NCBI GenBank assembly: GCA_028284935.1
Contig: JANQQQ010000019.1
Location: 1-64,000, forward strand
DNA from: Croceivirga sp.
GTDB lineage: Bacteria > Bacteroidota > Bacteroidia > Flavobacteriales > Flavobacteriaceae
Direction of reading: 5' to 3'
Length of the DNA: 64,000 nt
In this document: in pieces, positions 8,749-17,403 of the stretch
Layout of the letters: each line of letters begins with the position of its first letter
Numbering within the stretch: the stretch's first letter is position 1
Position numbers and translations under genes: made by a program
The notes under the pieces: generated by a model
Seen by the model: only the letters and a program-made list of their open reading frames with translations
Told to the model about the DNA's origin: nothing
The model's database searches: none

Positions 8749-9622
8749 TTCCTTCTTTTCCTATATTTTGAATCCGCTCCATGGTACCCGTAAAATTTTT
8801 CTTTTCGTTAAGGTTAAAAAATATAAAAGCCGCAGCAACCAGGGATACGGTCTGAAGGACGAACTGCACCATATAGGCCAATAAATTGAGAAGGATATAA
8901 ACAGGGTCAAACACACCACCCATGCTTTCTGCATCCATTTCACCGGAAAAGACCCCCATTTTTATCCAGATGTAAATGACCGAAGGAATCTGAAAAATGT
9001 ATCCTATCACCACAATAATAATTCCTAGAACAAAAAGGGCAGCAAAAGTCATCCACCAATTGTCTTTTATTAAGGTAAACCCATATTGAAACGCATCCGT
9101 GACATTTTTGTTCATAAACACCAAAATACTAAAGGATAGCATTAGGGGAGGGTAGAGGTAAATTCCAGGGATAAAGCAAAGCATAAACCCTGCAACCAGC
9201 ACTAGACCCACCAAAAAGGAAAGTCCAACAAAACTCCAAAACTTATTATACGCTTCCTTTCGGATGTAATCGTAATTGGTATTGCCCTTATTATCACTAT
9301 ATGATTTGATATAATACAGCGTAGTGGCCTGTGTGAGACTGTACATGGCGATTGCGGAAACCATTAATCCCAAAACGGCGATAATCATGAACAAAGGATT
9401 CATGTCCGGCCCCTCGGATTGATAGTTTAAATCAAAAAGTCCGTTAAAGGAATAGAAATAGAACCCTAGAAAGAACATGGTGGCAAAAAGGTAAGGCCCA
9501 ACGATTTTTAGTAGTGTTCCAAAGAAAGGTTTAAACTCAAACTTGATGAAATTAAAGGAATCGGTCAAAATTTCACCCAGTTCGCGCTGTTTTTTAAATT
9601 CAATATATGGCTTGTTCTGCAT
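8741..9622 (-). CDS. Six-TM integral membrane protein of the MoxR cluster
   Basis: 293 residues with about six membrane segments: near 35-60, 80-110, 130-150, 150-175, 188-212 and 245-275. A short soluble N-terminus (YIEFKKQRELGEILTDSFNFIK) precedes the first. The overall pattern recalls the glycerophosphoryl-diester-phosphodiesterase membrane domain or DUF4013-type proteins but I cannot assign a family with certainty. It overlaps the SpoIIM-like gene by 23 bases and the DUF4129 gene by 8 bases, so it is an integral part of the unit. Confidence 0.75.
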   Translation of the reverse strand: MQNKPYIEFKKQRELGEILTDSFNFIKFEFKPFFGTLLKIVGPYLFATMFFLGFYFYSFNGLFDLNYQSEGPDMNPLFMIIAVLGLMVSAIAMYSLTQATTLYYIKSYSDNKGNTNYDYIRKEAYNKFWSFVGLSFLVGLVLVAGFMLCFIPGIYLYPPLMLSFSILVFMNKNVTDAFQYGFTLIKDNWWMTFAALFVLGIIIVVIGYIFQIPSVIYIWIKMGVFSGEMDAESMGGVFDPVYILLNLLAYMVQFVLQTVSLVAAAFIFFNLNEKKNFTGTMERIQNIGKEGND

Positions 9623-10577
9623 GGACGGTATTCTTGTTAAGTTGATAGGGATATATCACGTAATAAAAAACAATTAAGCTTAATGATCCCATGATAATGG
9701 TTATGGCCACTCCATCAGGCATTTCGGTATGTCGGGTAACAAAACCCTCCAGGAATCCGGCTACTATAAAAAAGGGAATGGTACTGATAACAATCTTTAA
9801 ACCGTCTTTTACCCCACGCTTAAAAGACTCCAGTCTGGAATAGGTTCCTGGGAACAGCATACCATTGGCCATGACCAATCCAGCACATCCTGCAATGATA
9901 ATCACTGAAATTTCAATAGTTCCATGGATCCAAATGGTCCGAGCCGATTCCCAGAGCAATCCTTTGTCGTAAAAAAAGTACTGAAAGCTGCCTAGCATGA
10001 GTCCGTTTCTAAGTAAAATCCAAAGGGTTCCTACCCCAAGGAATATGCCAAGGGCAAAAGCAAAGAGAGCCACCCTGACATTGTTGATTGTAATCCCTAG
10101 GAACATGTTGAATTCTCCCATTTGTTTGTATACCGCCATGGGGTCTCCCTTTTCAATATTGTCCAAGGTCATATTTACATAACCATCACCAAGAATGGAC
10201 CGCACAAAATCCCCGTCATTTGCCGATGAAAACGCCCCAACAAGGCAAAAGAAGGTGAACACCAAAAAGGAAATCAACAATTCCCTTTGATGGGCATAAA
10301 ACATTCTGGGAAACTCTGTTTTCCAAAAACTGACAATACGATTCTTGGATTCACGTTTGGTTTTATAGATTTTCTGGTGTGCCTGTGAAGCTATGGAATT
10401 GAGATATATTTGGGTATTGCTGTTGGGGTAGAAGGTTTTGGCGTAACTTAAATGGTCCGTTATTTCAATATAGAGGTCCGAAAGTTGGTCTGGGGATAGT
10501 TCCCGTTTACTGTTTAAAGCCTCTTCGAATGCAACCCATTTATCTTTATTTTGCTTTACAAATGCTGCCTCTCGCAT
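9600..10577 (-). CDS. Stage II sporulation protein M (SpoIIM) family membrane protein
   Basis: 325 residues. A soluble helical N-terminus of about 90 residues (MREAAFVKQNKDKW...) is followed by several membrane segments starting near residue 97 (LLISFLVFTFFCLVGAF), with the family block FNMFLGITINNVRVALFAFALG split over 158-180 and WIHGTIEISVIIIAGCAGL near 225. The name is historical; nothing here points to sporulation. SpoIIM-like proteins with RDD, DUF4129, DUF4350, DUF58 and MoxR form a recurring set in Bacteroidota and Actinobacteria. First gene of the minus-strand unit, separated by 34 bases from the divergent RDD gene. Confidence 0.9.
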   Translation of the reverse strand: MREAAFVKQNKDKWVAFEEALNSKRELSPDQLSDLYIEITDHLSYAKTFYPNSNTQIYLNSIASQAHQKIYKTKRESKNRIVSFWKTEFPRMFYAHQRELLISFLVFTFFCLVGAFSSANDGDFVRSILGDGYVNMTLDNIEKGDPMAVYKQMGEFNMFLGITINNVRVALFAFALGIFLGVGTLWILLRNGLMLGSFQYFFYDKGLLWESARTIWIHGTIEISVIIIAGCAGLVMANGMLFPGTYSRLESFKRGVKDGLKIVISTIPFFIVAGFLEGFVTRHTEMPDGVAITIIMGSLSLIVFYYVIYPYQLNKNTVHAEQAIY

Positions 10578-10585
10578 TAAATTTG
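10578..10585 (+). promoter_or_regulatory. -7 promoter element for the RDD gene in the divergent gap
   Basis: TAAATTTG matches TAnnTTTG exactly and begins one base after the start codon of the divergent SpoIIM-like gene. The RDD start at 10612 would have a leader of about 20 bases. The 34-base gap must hold both promoters. Confidence 0.5.
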
Positions 10586-10611
10586 CGCCTTTCTTGTAAA
10601 GAAACCAAAAA

Positions 10612-11328
10612 ATGAACCAATTTCAAATAGAAACTGCCCAAAATGTAACTATTGACCAGAACAGTTCCAATTTGGGTGAACGCATGTTGGCTTACCTTAT
10701 TGACAGTTTTGTTATAGCGGTTTACATTATTTTGGTCATTATACTTTTGGTATCCTTAGAAGTGGATTTTGAAGATCTTTGGGCATTATATCTATTGGTC
10801 ACCTTGCCCGCATTTTTGTACTATTTACTGTTTGAAACATTAACCGATGGCAAGACCATAGGAAAGGGACTAATGAATTTACGCGTAGTAAAACTTGACG
10901 GTTCCAAACCCAATTTTGGGAATTACTTTGTACGGTGGATTCTTAGAATAATTGATGTTGGCCTTACCTCTGGAGCGGCTGCGGTTATTACCATTTTAAT
11001 CCGGGGCAATGGACAGCGCATTGGGGATGTTGCGGCGGGAACAACGGTCATAAGTGAAAGACAAAGGGTGCATTTAAAGGATACATTGCTCAAAGAGATT
11101 CCAGAGGATTATAAACCTCAATTCCCGCAGGTCACCGTTTTCAAAGATTCGGAGGTACAGACCATAAAAGAGCTTTATGAGAAAGCCAAAAGAAATGGCA
11201 ATCACAACGTTATTGTTTCTTTAGATCGCCGTCTAAAGGAGGTGATGAACGTTTCCACGGATTTACGACCCATTGATTTTGTGGATGTGGTCATCAAGGA
11301 TTATAATTATTACACTCAAAAAATATAG
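10612..11328 (+). CDS. RDD family membrane protein
   Basis: 238 residues. The RDD hallmark blocks are present: GERMLAYLIDSFVI (Arg and first Asp) near residue 23, ETLTDGKTIGKGLMNLRVV near 84, and GQRIGDVAAGT near 133, within three to four membrane segments. A hydrophilic C-terminal tail of about 90 residues follows. RDD proteins are implicated in transport or as membrane partners; the function is unsettled. Divergent from and adjacent to the SpoIIM/MoxR unit, with which it is co-conserved. Confidence 0.9.
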   Translation: MNQFQIETAQNVTIDQNSSNLGERMLAYLIDSFVIAVYIILVIILLVSLEVDFEDLWALYLLVTLPAFLYYLLFETLTDGKTIGKGLMNLRVVKLDGSKPNFGNYFVRWILRIIDVGLTSGAAAVITILIRGNGQRIGDVAAGTTVISERQRVHLKDTLLKEIPEDYKPQFPQVTVFKDSEVQTIKELYEKAKRNGNHNVIVSLDRRLKEVMNVSTDLRPIDFVDVVIKDYNYYTQKI

Positions 11329-11331
11329 CAC

Positions 11332-11946
11332 GTGTTTTACCAGACCCTTGATATTTTGGGTACTGTTGCCTTTGCAATTTCCGGAGTACTAGTGGCCATG
11401 GACAAGCGATTGGATTTGTTCGGCGTTCTTATCATCGCTTTTGTAACGGCCATTGGTGGAGGTACGTTGCGTGATTTGCTTATTGGAAATACCCCTGTAG
11501 CATGGATGCGGGATGCGACCTATATGGTTACCATTGTAATAACGGTGATTATTGCAATTATTTTTTCCAGTCGACTCAAGTATTTGCGGAAATCATTGTT
11601 TTTATTTGATACTATTGGAATAGGTCTTTTTACCATGATTGGTATTGAAAAAGGACTGGAAATTGGTCTTTTACCTATTATGTGTATTGCCTTGGGAACC
11701 ATGACGGCAAGTTTTGGCGGGGTAATACGCGATATTCTTTGTAATGAAATCCCAGTTATTTTTAGAAAAGAAATTTATGCTACGGCCTGTATTGTGGGAG
11801 GATTGTCTTATTTTCTTCTGGATACCTCCGGAATCCCTGAAAAATATAGCTACGTAGCGGCTGTTTTTGTAGTTATCCTCATTCGATTATTGGCGGTTAG
11901 ATTTGGCATTTCATTGCCTAATATCTACGGGAATAAAAAAGCTTAG
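11332..11946 (+). CDS. Trimeric intracellular cation (TRIC) channel family protein
   Basis: 204 residues, almost entirely membrane-embedded, with the two-fold internal repeat of the UPF0126/YicG family: GGGTLRDLL in the first half and GGVIRDIL in the second. Prokaryotic TRIC proteins form potassium-permeable channels. The start is GTG at 11332, 3 bases after the RDD stop; the first helix would be lost from any later ATG. Its stop converges on the cyclophilin gene with a 4-base overlap. Confidence 0.88.
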   Translation: MFYQTLDILGTVAFAISGVLVAMDKRLDLFGVLIIAFVTAIGGGTLRDLLIGNTPVAWMRDATYMVTIVITVIIAIIFSSRLKYLRKSLFLFDTIGIGLFTMIGIEKGLEIGLLPIMCIALGTMTASFGGVIRDILCNEIPVIFRKEIYATACIVGGLSYFLLDTSGIPEKYSYVAAVFVVILIRLLAVRFGISLPNIYGNKKA

Positions 11947-12665
11947 AGCACTTCGGCCTTTACAATATAGACGTTGCGCATGGGCCATTCCCCTTGGTCA
12001 ATATCCACTTGGTTGATTTTATCCACAACATCCATTCCCTCGATAACTCGACCAAAAGGGGTATAACTGCCATCCAAATGATAGGAGCCTGGTTGGGTCA
12101 CTACAATAAAAAACTCAAAGGGCGAAGCCAACTTATGGGGATTGTCCCTTTCACTGCTTGGCATAGAAATGGTGCCTCTATGATGTTTGTGCCCCTTTCT
12201 TGTGTCAGGGGGGAGAAGGTAACGACCAATCCCCTTGCGTTTGGTACTCGTTTCCTTATCGTCGGAATTCCCTCCCTGAATAATAAAATCAGGCACGACC
12301 CTATGGAATTGGGTGTTATCAAAATATCCCTTCTTGGTTAAATAGATAAAATTTGCCTTATGATAGGGAACATTGTCATAAAGTTGTATAGTAAAACCGC
12401 CCATACTTGTCGTTAAGCGTACTTTGTTTTCCTTTACACTTTTTGCGTAATCAAAGAAAAAATCAATGGCGTTTTCTTCGGTCAATCGAAAGGTATCTTT
12501 TTCAATTTCTTCAGCTTCATTGATTGCCTCTATGGCAACGGTATCTTTAACACTTTCGTTTGGTTTGAAAGTGGTTTCTTGAGGGACTTTTTTATCTTTT
12601 GTTCCACAGCTTACTATTAAAAATAGTAGTAAACTTGTCAAAAATGTCACTTTTTTTATCCGCAT
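11943..12665 (-). CDS. Cyclophilin-type peptidyl-prolyl isomerase, lipoprotein
   Basis: 240 residues. Signal peptide MRIKKVTFLTSLLLFLIVSC ends in a lipobox (LIVSC|G), so it should be a lipid-anchored periplasmic folding catalyst. After an acidic linker (about 25-80) comes a cyclophilin domain with FHRVVPDFIIQGG, the catalytic Arg in FHRV, and PFGRVIEGMDVVDKI. The domain carries a lysine/histidine-rich insert (RKGHKHHRGTI), common in cyclophilins of this phylum. The start codon at 12665 overlaps the start codon of the divergent NUDIX gene (CATG at 12663-12666). Confidence 0.93.
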   Translation of the reverse strand: MRIKKVTFLTSLLLFLIVSCGTKDKKVPQETTFKPNESVKDTVAIEAINEAEEIEKDTFRLTEENAIDFFFDYAKSVKENKVRLTTSMGGFTIQLYDNVPYHKANFIYLTKKGYFDNTQFHRVVPDFIIQGGNSDDKETSTKRKGIGRYLLPPDTRKGHKHHRGTISMPSSERDNPHKLASPFEFFIVVTQPGSYHLDGSYTPFGRVIEGMDVVDKINQVDIDQGEWPMRNVYIVKAEVL

Positions 12666-13302
12666 GAATTTTTCCCATTTTCGTGAACAGATCGTAAAAA
12701 TAAAAAATCTGCAATTGCCTGGTGAAAGGTCACATTATAAGATGGAGCCTGAGGTTAGAAAGGAATTAAGACAAAAAGGAGGTCGCCTAAAGGAAAAGGC
12801 CAAGAGAGCGGCCGTAATGGCTATTTTTTATCCAAAAGAGGAAGACACCTTTCTTTTGTTAATGCTCCGAAAGGAATATCCAGGGGTGCATTCCAATCAG
12901 ATAGGTTTTCCAGGGGGAAAGGTGGAAAAAGGGGATAGGGATTTGCTTGAAACTGCCAAGCGTGAAACTCACGAAGAAGTGGGAATTTTACCGGAAGCCA
13001 TTGAAATGGTAAGGCCATTGACCGAAGTTTATATTCCACCCAGTAATTTTTTGGTACAACCTTTTTTGGGGCTTTATCAGAAAACGCCGCACTTTGTCCT
13101 CGACCAAAAAGAGGTAGAAGCCCTGGTTGAGGTAAACCTTGAAGATTTTTTGGATGAAACCAACCTTCTGGAGCAACGACTGACCACCTCTTATGCCAAT
13201 GATATTTTGGTACCTGCCTTTAAATTAAATGGTTACACGGTTTGGGGAGCTACGGCCATGATGTTAAGTGAAGTTAAAGATTTACTGAAACAGGTGCTTT
13301 AG
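12664..13302 (+). CDS. NUDIX hydrolase, CoA pyrophosphatase type
   Basis: 212 residues. NUDIX box with GFPGGKVEKGD leading to ETAKRETHEEVGI near residues 80-110, and the preceding LMLRKEYPGVHSNQIGF block typical of the NudL/CoAse branch (UPF0035 signature). Expected to split CoA or related nucleotide diphosphates. The N-terminal LPGE and YKMEP motifs are conserved in this branch, so the start at 12664 is sound although it overlaps the divergent cyclophilin start. Followed by the acyltransferase gene after 36 bases. Confidence 0.9.
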   Translation: MNFSHFREQIVKIKNLQLPGERSHYKMEPEVRKELRQKGGRLKEKAKRAAVMAIFYPKEEDTFLLLMLRKEYPGVHSNQIGFPGGKVEKGDRDLLETAKRETHEEVGILPEAIEMVRPLTEVYIPPSNFLVQPFLGLYQKTPHFVLDQKEVEALVEVNLEDFLDETNLLEQRLTTSYANDILVPAFKLNGYTVWGATAMMLSEVKDLLKQVL

Positions 13303-13338
13303 TGCCTATTTTGTAAATTAGCCCAGCATCAGAACCCT

Positions 13339-14154
13339 ATGGATATTTTTAAGAAAACCCCTTTTGGCCACAATCTTTTTCTAAAGAAATGGTTAATCCG
13401 GATTATGGGGCTCATTACCCACTCGAGGTATAAGGGTTTCAACAAATTGAAAATTGAAGGCTCCGAGATTATTCGGGAACTTCCGGAAAAAAATGTCCTT
13501 TTTGTCAGCAACCACCAGACGTATTTTGCGGATGTGGTGGCCATGTTCCATGTTTTTAATGCCGCTTTAAGTGGAAGGGAGGATAATATCAAGAACATTT
13601 TATACCTCTGGAAACCAAAGCTTAACTTCTATTATGTAGCGGCCAAGGAAACCATGAAAAAAAGTCTTTTGACCAAAGTGCTGGCCTATGCAGGTTCCAT
13701 AAGCATAGAACGCACATGGCGAGCAAATGGTCAGGAAGTGAACCGTAAGGTAAAGTTTAGTGATATCTCCAATATTGGTATTGCCCTGGACGACGGTTGG
13801 GTCGTCACCTTTCCACAGGGGACCACAAAACCTTGGAAACCACTACGGAAAGGAACTGCCCATATCATTAAAAAATATAAACCCGTGGTAGTACCGGTCG
13901 TTATTGACGGATTTAGGCGTTCGTTTGATAAAAAAGGGTTGTATATAAAAAAGAAAGGGATATTGCAATCCATGATCATTAAGCAACCTTTGGAAATAGA
14001 TTATGACAACGAATCCATTGATCAGGTCATAGAAAAACTGGAATATGCCATAGAACAGCACCCTTCTTTTTTACATGTAATACCTCAAGAGGAATTGGCA
14101 GCCTACGAAGCGGACCATCAGAAAAGAAGATATAGTTATAAAGGGAAAAGCTAA
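13339..14154 (+). CDS. Lysophospholipid acyltransferase family protein with altered motifs
   Basis: 271 residues, PlsC-like. Motif I reads NHQTYFAD, that is His and Asp separated by five residues rather than the usual four, and motif III reads FPQGTTKPW with Gln where most members have Glu (FPEGT). A hydrophobic N-terminal segment is weak. The enzyme family transfers acyl chains to lysophosphatidate or other lipids at the inner membrane. The substitutions mark a subfamily whose substrate I cannot name. Its stop overlaps that of the convergent membrane protein gene by 4 bases. Confidence 0.85.
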   Translation: MDIFKKTPFGHNLFLKKWLIRIMGLITHSRYKGFNKLKIEGSEIIRELPEKNVLFVSNHQTYFADVVAMFHVFNAALSGREDNIKNILYLWKPKLNFYYVAAKETMKKSLLTKVLAYAGSISIERTWRANGQEVNRKVKFSDISNIGIALDDGWVVTFPQGTTKPWKPLRKGTAHIIKKYKPVVVPVVIDGFRRSFDKKGLYIKKKGILQSMIIKQPLEIDYDNESIDQVIEKLEYAIEQHPSFLHVIPQEELAAYEADHQKRRYSYKGKS

Positions 14155-14792
14155 ACCTCCAGCCGTTTCAGTTCCCTGTAGTTGTCATTAAGCCTCTTGA
14201 GAAATATTCCATAGATCAAGCGATAGAACAGCCAGAACAGAAGTCCAAAAAATGCTATGGAAACGGCAAAAAATATCCCAACAAGCAACCATGCGAGCAA
14301 GGCGGAATCCGCCGTGGAAATACGTTCCATTAATTCTTTGGGGGGATCAAAGACCAAAACTTCCAGAAGGACCACTACCATGGTCAATGCAAAGAGACCC
14401 ACATTGAACCAAACGTATTGCATTACGGTTTTTCTTGTTCTTATGATTTTTTTCATTAACTCCCCAGCAGAATCGGTTACAGAGATTTTCCTATAATTCT
14501 GATAGAATTGATAGCCGAAATATATGATGACCAAAAAGAAAACTATCTGTAAAATCCAATCTGTAATTTTCATAAAATTCGCTCCCCTTCCCGTAATTTC
14601 GTTGCTATTGATAGGCAATACGGAAATAATGATCCAAAACAGAAATTCCGCAATACAGACGTAGAAAATCCATTTAACCAGAGAACTGGATTTCTTCCAA
14701 ATCATTTTGTAAATATCATCATAGCTCAGTTTAGGGAGATGTTCCCCTTGCTTTTGCCAATCTTTTTTTAAGAGTTCCAATTCATCCATCAT
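14151..14792 (-). CDS. Four-TM membrane protein paired with ECF sigma factor
   Basis: 213 residues, four membrane segments (about 38-60, 75-97, 120-145, 165-195), with a soluble N-terminus containing WKKSSSLVK and no HxxxCxxC zinc anti-sigma motif. It starts 3 bases after the sigma factor stop (ATG 14792, or ATG 14789), so it is cotranscribed. By position it may be the membrane-bound anti-sigma factor, but no anti-sigma domain is recognisable. Confidence 0.75.
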   Translation of the reverse strand: MMDELELLKKDWQKQGEHLPKLSYDDIYKMIWKKSSSLVKWIFYVCIAEFLFWIIISVLPINSNEITGRGANFMKITDWILQIVFFLVIIYFGYQFYQNYRKISVTDSAGELMKKIIRTRKTVMQYVWFNVGLFALTMVVVLLEVLVFDPPKELMERISTADSALLAWLLVGIFFAVSIAFFGLLFWLFYRLIYGIFLKRLNDNYRELKRLEV

Positions 14793-14795
14793 ACC

Positions 14796-15290
14796 TTAAG
14801 GATTTAGTATGGTTCTTAGTTTATTTTTTACCCTATTCATCTTTACTCGGGCATTGACTTCCGAAATACCCAAAGTTTCTGCGATTTCGGTATAATTCTT
14901 ATCTTCCAAGTAAAGAAATACCAACGCTTTTTCAATATCCCCCAATTGCCGTATGGCATTATACATTAGCTTTAGTTGCTGCTCTTGCGTGTCGTCATAT
15001 TCGTCGGCTTTAATCTTAAAGATTACAGCATCGTAGTCCTGTGTCCGAACCCTTTTTTTTGACTTTCTATAAAGCGTAATGGCAGTATTTAAAGCCACGC
15101 GGTACATCCATGTACTAAATTTTGAATCTCCCCTGAATTTGGGATAGGCCTTCCAAAGTTGAATGGTAATCTCTTGGAAAAGATCATTATGGGCATCCCT
15201 ATTATTGGTGTAAAGGCTACAGACCTTATGAACAATGTTTTGATTGTTCTCCAATTCTTTAACAAACTGATGTTCCAGTTCTTTGTTCAC
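14796..15290 (-). CDS. ECF-type RNA polymerase sigma factor
   Basis: 164 residues. Region 2 with NDLFQEITIQLWKAYPKFRGDSKFSTWMYRVALN split around residues 35-70, and region 4 helix-turn-helix KNYTEIAETLGISEVNARVKMNRVKNKL near 130-160. It starts with GTG at 15290; no ATG lies before region 2, so GTG is the only reasonable start. Target promoters cannot be read from the window. Downstream partner is the four-TM protein. Confidence 0.92.
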   Translation of the reverse strand: MNKELEHQFVKELENNQNIVHKVCSLYTNNRDAHNDLFQEITIQLWKAYPKFRGDSKFSTWMYRVALNTAITLYRKSKKRVRTQDYDAVIFKIKADEYDDTQEQQLKLMYNAIRQLGDIEKALVFLYLEDKNYTEIAETLGISEVNARVKMNRVKNKLRTILNP

Positions 15291-15422
15291 GGGCGGTTGG
15301 TAGTATTAGCTTATTTGTAGTAGAAAAGCCTTTTTTGTTACAACAGGACCTCTTTGTGGTTCTGGGTGCTTTTAAATATACTAAAATGAATTCCTTACCA
15401 GCCCATAGGAGTACCAATTGTG

Positions 15423-15430
15423 TACTTTTG
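15423..15430 (+). promoter_or_regulatory. -7 promoter element of the NDH-2 gene
   Basis: TACTTTTG matches TAnnTTTG, 17 bases before the ATG at 15448. No clear -33 TTG at the expected spacing. Confidence 0.4.
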
Positions 15431-15447
15431 TTTTCTAAAATTTTTCA

Positions 15448-16728
15448 ATGAATATTCCCCAGTCAAGTTTTAAAAGGGTGGTCATTATTGGAGGTGGTTT
15501 TGCGGGAATCGCTTTAGCCAAAAAATTAAGCCGTCAGGAATTTCAAGTGGTTCTTATGGATAAGAATAATTACCATACCTTTCAACCATTGTTGTACCAA
15601 GTCTCTACGGGTGGACTTGAACCTGACTCCATTGCCTATCCCATAAGGAAAGTATTACAGGGCTACCCCAATTTTTATTTCCGATTGACGGAGGTTACGA
15701 AAATCGACACGGATAAAAATTTGGTTCATACCACCATCGGGGAATTGAAATTTGATTTTTTGATCGTTGCCACGGGAACCAAAACCAATTATTTTGGAAA
15801 TGAATCCATTGCCAAAAACAGTATGGCAATGAAGACCATACCTCAATCCCTAAATTTAAGGAGCCTTATACTTGAAAACTTTGAACAGGCCTTGCTTACT
15901 GATGACCTTCATGAACGTGAGGCGTTGATGAATTTTGTAATCGTTGGCGGAGGTCCAACTGGCGTTGAGTTGGCAGGGGCCCTGGCCGAAATTAAGAAGG
16001 GAATTCTACCTAAGGACTACCCAGACCTGGATACCCGGAGGGCACAAATCAACTTGGTTCAAGGGGCGGATCGTTTGTTACCGGCCATGAGCGATATAGC
16101 CTCTAAAAAAGCGGAAGACTTTTTGGAAAAATTAGGGGTACATGTTTGGAAAAATATCAGGGTTACCGGGTATAATGGTAAGGTGGCCACGACCAACCAG
16201 GATACTGTATTTGAAACGGCCACCCTAATTTGGGCAGCCGGTGTTCAAGCTATAAAAATTGATGGTTTGGATAAGGCGGAATTTTTGTCAAAATCCAAGC
16301 GGTTATTGGTCAATGAGTTTAATCAAGTCAATGGGTTTGACCACATTTTTGCCATTGGTGATGTAGCTGAAATGGTCTCTGATGACTATCCCATGGGACA
16401 CCCTATGATGGCACAACCAGCCATTCAACAAGGGGAGAAGTTGGGTGAGAATTTAATCCGGCTTCAAAAAGGCAAGTCGCTACAACCATTTTCATACAGG
16501 GATAAAGGAAGCATGGCCACGATTGGCAGGAACAAAGCAGTTGCGGACCTCCCCAATTTTAAGTTTCAAGGCGTGTTTGCCTGGTTTGTTTGGATGTTTG
16601 TTCACCTTTATTTCTTAATAGGTTTTCGAAACAGATTAGTGGTTTTCATCAACTGGGTGTACAATTATGTGAAGTTTGATCGTGAGGCTCGACTTATTAT
16701 TCGACCATTTAAAAAGACGTACTCCTAA
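15448..16728 (+). CDS. ndh: Type II NADH dehydrogenase (NDH-2)
   Basis: 426 residues. Two dinucleotide-binding folds: FAD site IIGGGFAGIALAKKL at the N-terminus and NADH site VGGGPTGVELAGALAE near residue 166; the FAD C-terminal motif is AIGDVAEM near 307. A C-terminal amphipathic/hydrophobic region (VWMFVHLYFLIGFRNR) would attach it to the inner membrane. NDH-2 passes electrons from NADH to quinone without pumping protons. Length fits the family. Monocistronic. Confidence 0.93.
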   Translation: MNIPQSSFKRVVIIGGGFAGIALAKKLSRQEFQVVLMDKNNYHTFQPLLYQVSTGGLEPDSIAYPIRKVLQGYPNFYFRLTEVTKIDTDKNLVHTTIGELKFDFLIVATGTKTNYFGNESIAKNSMAMKTIPQSLNLRSLILENFEQALLTDDLHEREALMNFVIVGGGPTGVELAGALAEIKKGILPKDYPDLDTRRAQINLVQGADRLLPAMSDIASKKAEDFLEKLGVHVWKNIRVTGYNGKVATTNQDTVFETATLIWAAGVQAIKIDGLDKAEFLSKSKRLLVNEFNQVNGFDHIFAIGDVAEMVSDDYPMGHPMMAQPAIQQGEKLGENLIRLQKGKSLQPFSYRDKGSMATIGRNKAVADLPNFKFQGVFAWFVWMFVHLYFLIGFRNRLVVFINWVYNYVKFDREARLIIRPFKKTYS

Positions 16729-16804
16729 CTTCTTCGCTGTTAAAGAAAATATAATTCAGATTTAGCCACTGGATAAATGCCTAAATTAAGGTAATCATTT
16801 GTCA

Positions 16805-17290
16805 ATGAAACGATTACTATTAATTCTCTTTTTATCCTGCATTTCCTATTCTTGGGGTCAGTTTGAATATCCAACAGATAACGTAATCATTGATGATTTT
16901 GCCTATCCAGATTTTGGCGATGGTTCTTTTTATGGGGATTTCATGATTTTGTATCCTCTAGGTGAAAGCACGTTTTTAGGAGTGCGGGGTGCCCTACAGC
17001 AAAATATCATATTTAATAGGTTTAATCTTGAGCTAATGGTCCAACAGCGCATCGTTCGCAAATTGTATCTTCGAACGGGGATGGAAATTGAATTGGACTT
17101 AAATCAATCAATACTGGGTCAAACCCCTAGTGCCTCTACATTCTTTGGATTGGAATATAAACCAAAACCGAATATTTCAATTCATTCCGGCCTTCGTATT
17201 TTCCTCAACAGGCCTAGTTTTAATCCACTTGGTACTGAGCGTTCGGATGCGCGCAGTCAATGGGAAAATGGGATAAAAATTAAGTTTTAA
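16805..17290 (+). CDS. Exported protein, small beta-barrel-like
   Basis: 161 residues. Signal peptide MKRLLLILFLSCISYSWG with cleavage before QFEY. The mature protein has alternating hydrophobic/aromatic strands and ends in Phe (IKF), a pattern of outer-membrane barrels. No family recognised. ATG 16805 chosen over TTG 16799. Confidence 0.65.
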   Translation: MKRLLLILFLSCISYSWGQFEYPTDNVIIDDFAYPDFGDGSFYGDFMILYPLGESTFLGVRGALQQNIIFNRFNLELMVQQRIVRKLYLRTGMEIELDLNQSILGQTPSASTFFGLEYKPKPNISIHSGLRIFLNRPSFNPLGTERSDARSQWENGIKIKF

Positions 17291-17403
17291 TTTGTTTGTT
17301 GGTTTGTTTTCAGGCAATTATGAAAGTTTTATCCATTCGGATTCATGTCCGTTTTTAGGGAAATTTCATTTATCTAGTTTTATGGGGACATCTTCATCAT
17401 ACT

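Noticed and set aside
9600-10577. SpoIIM as a sign of sporulation
   Set aside because: The family is widespread in non-sporulating bacteria and no other sporulation gene is present.
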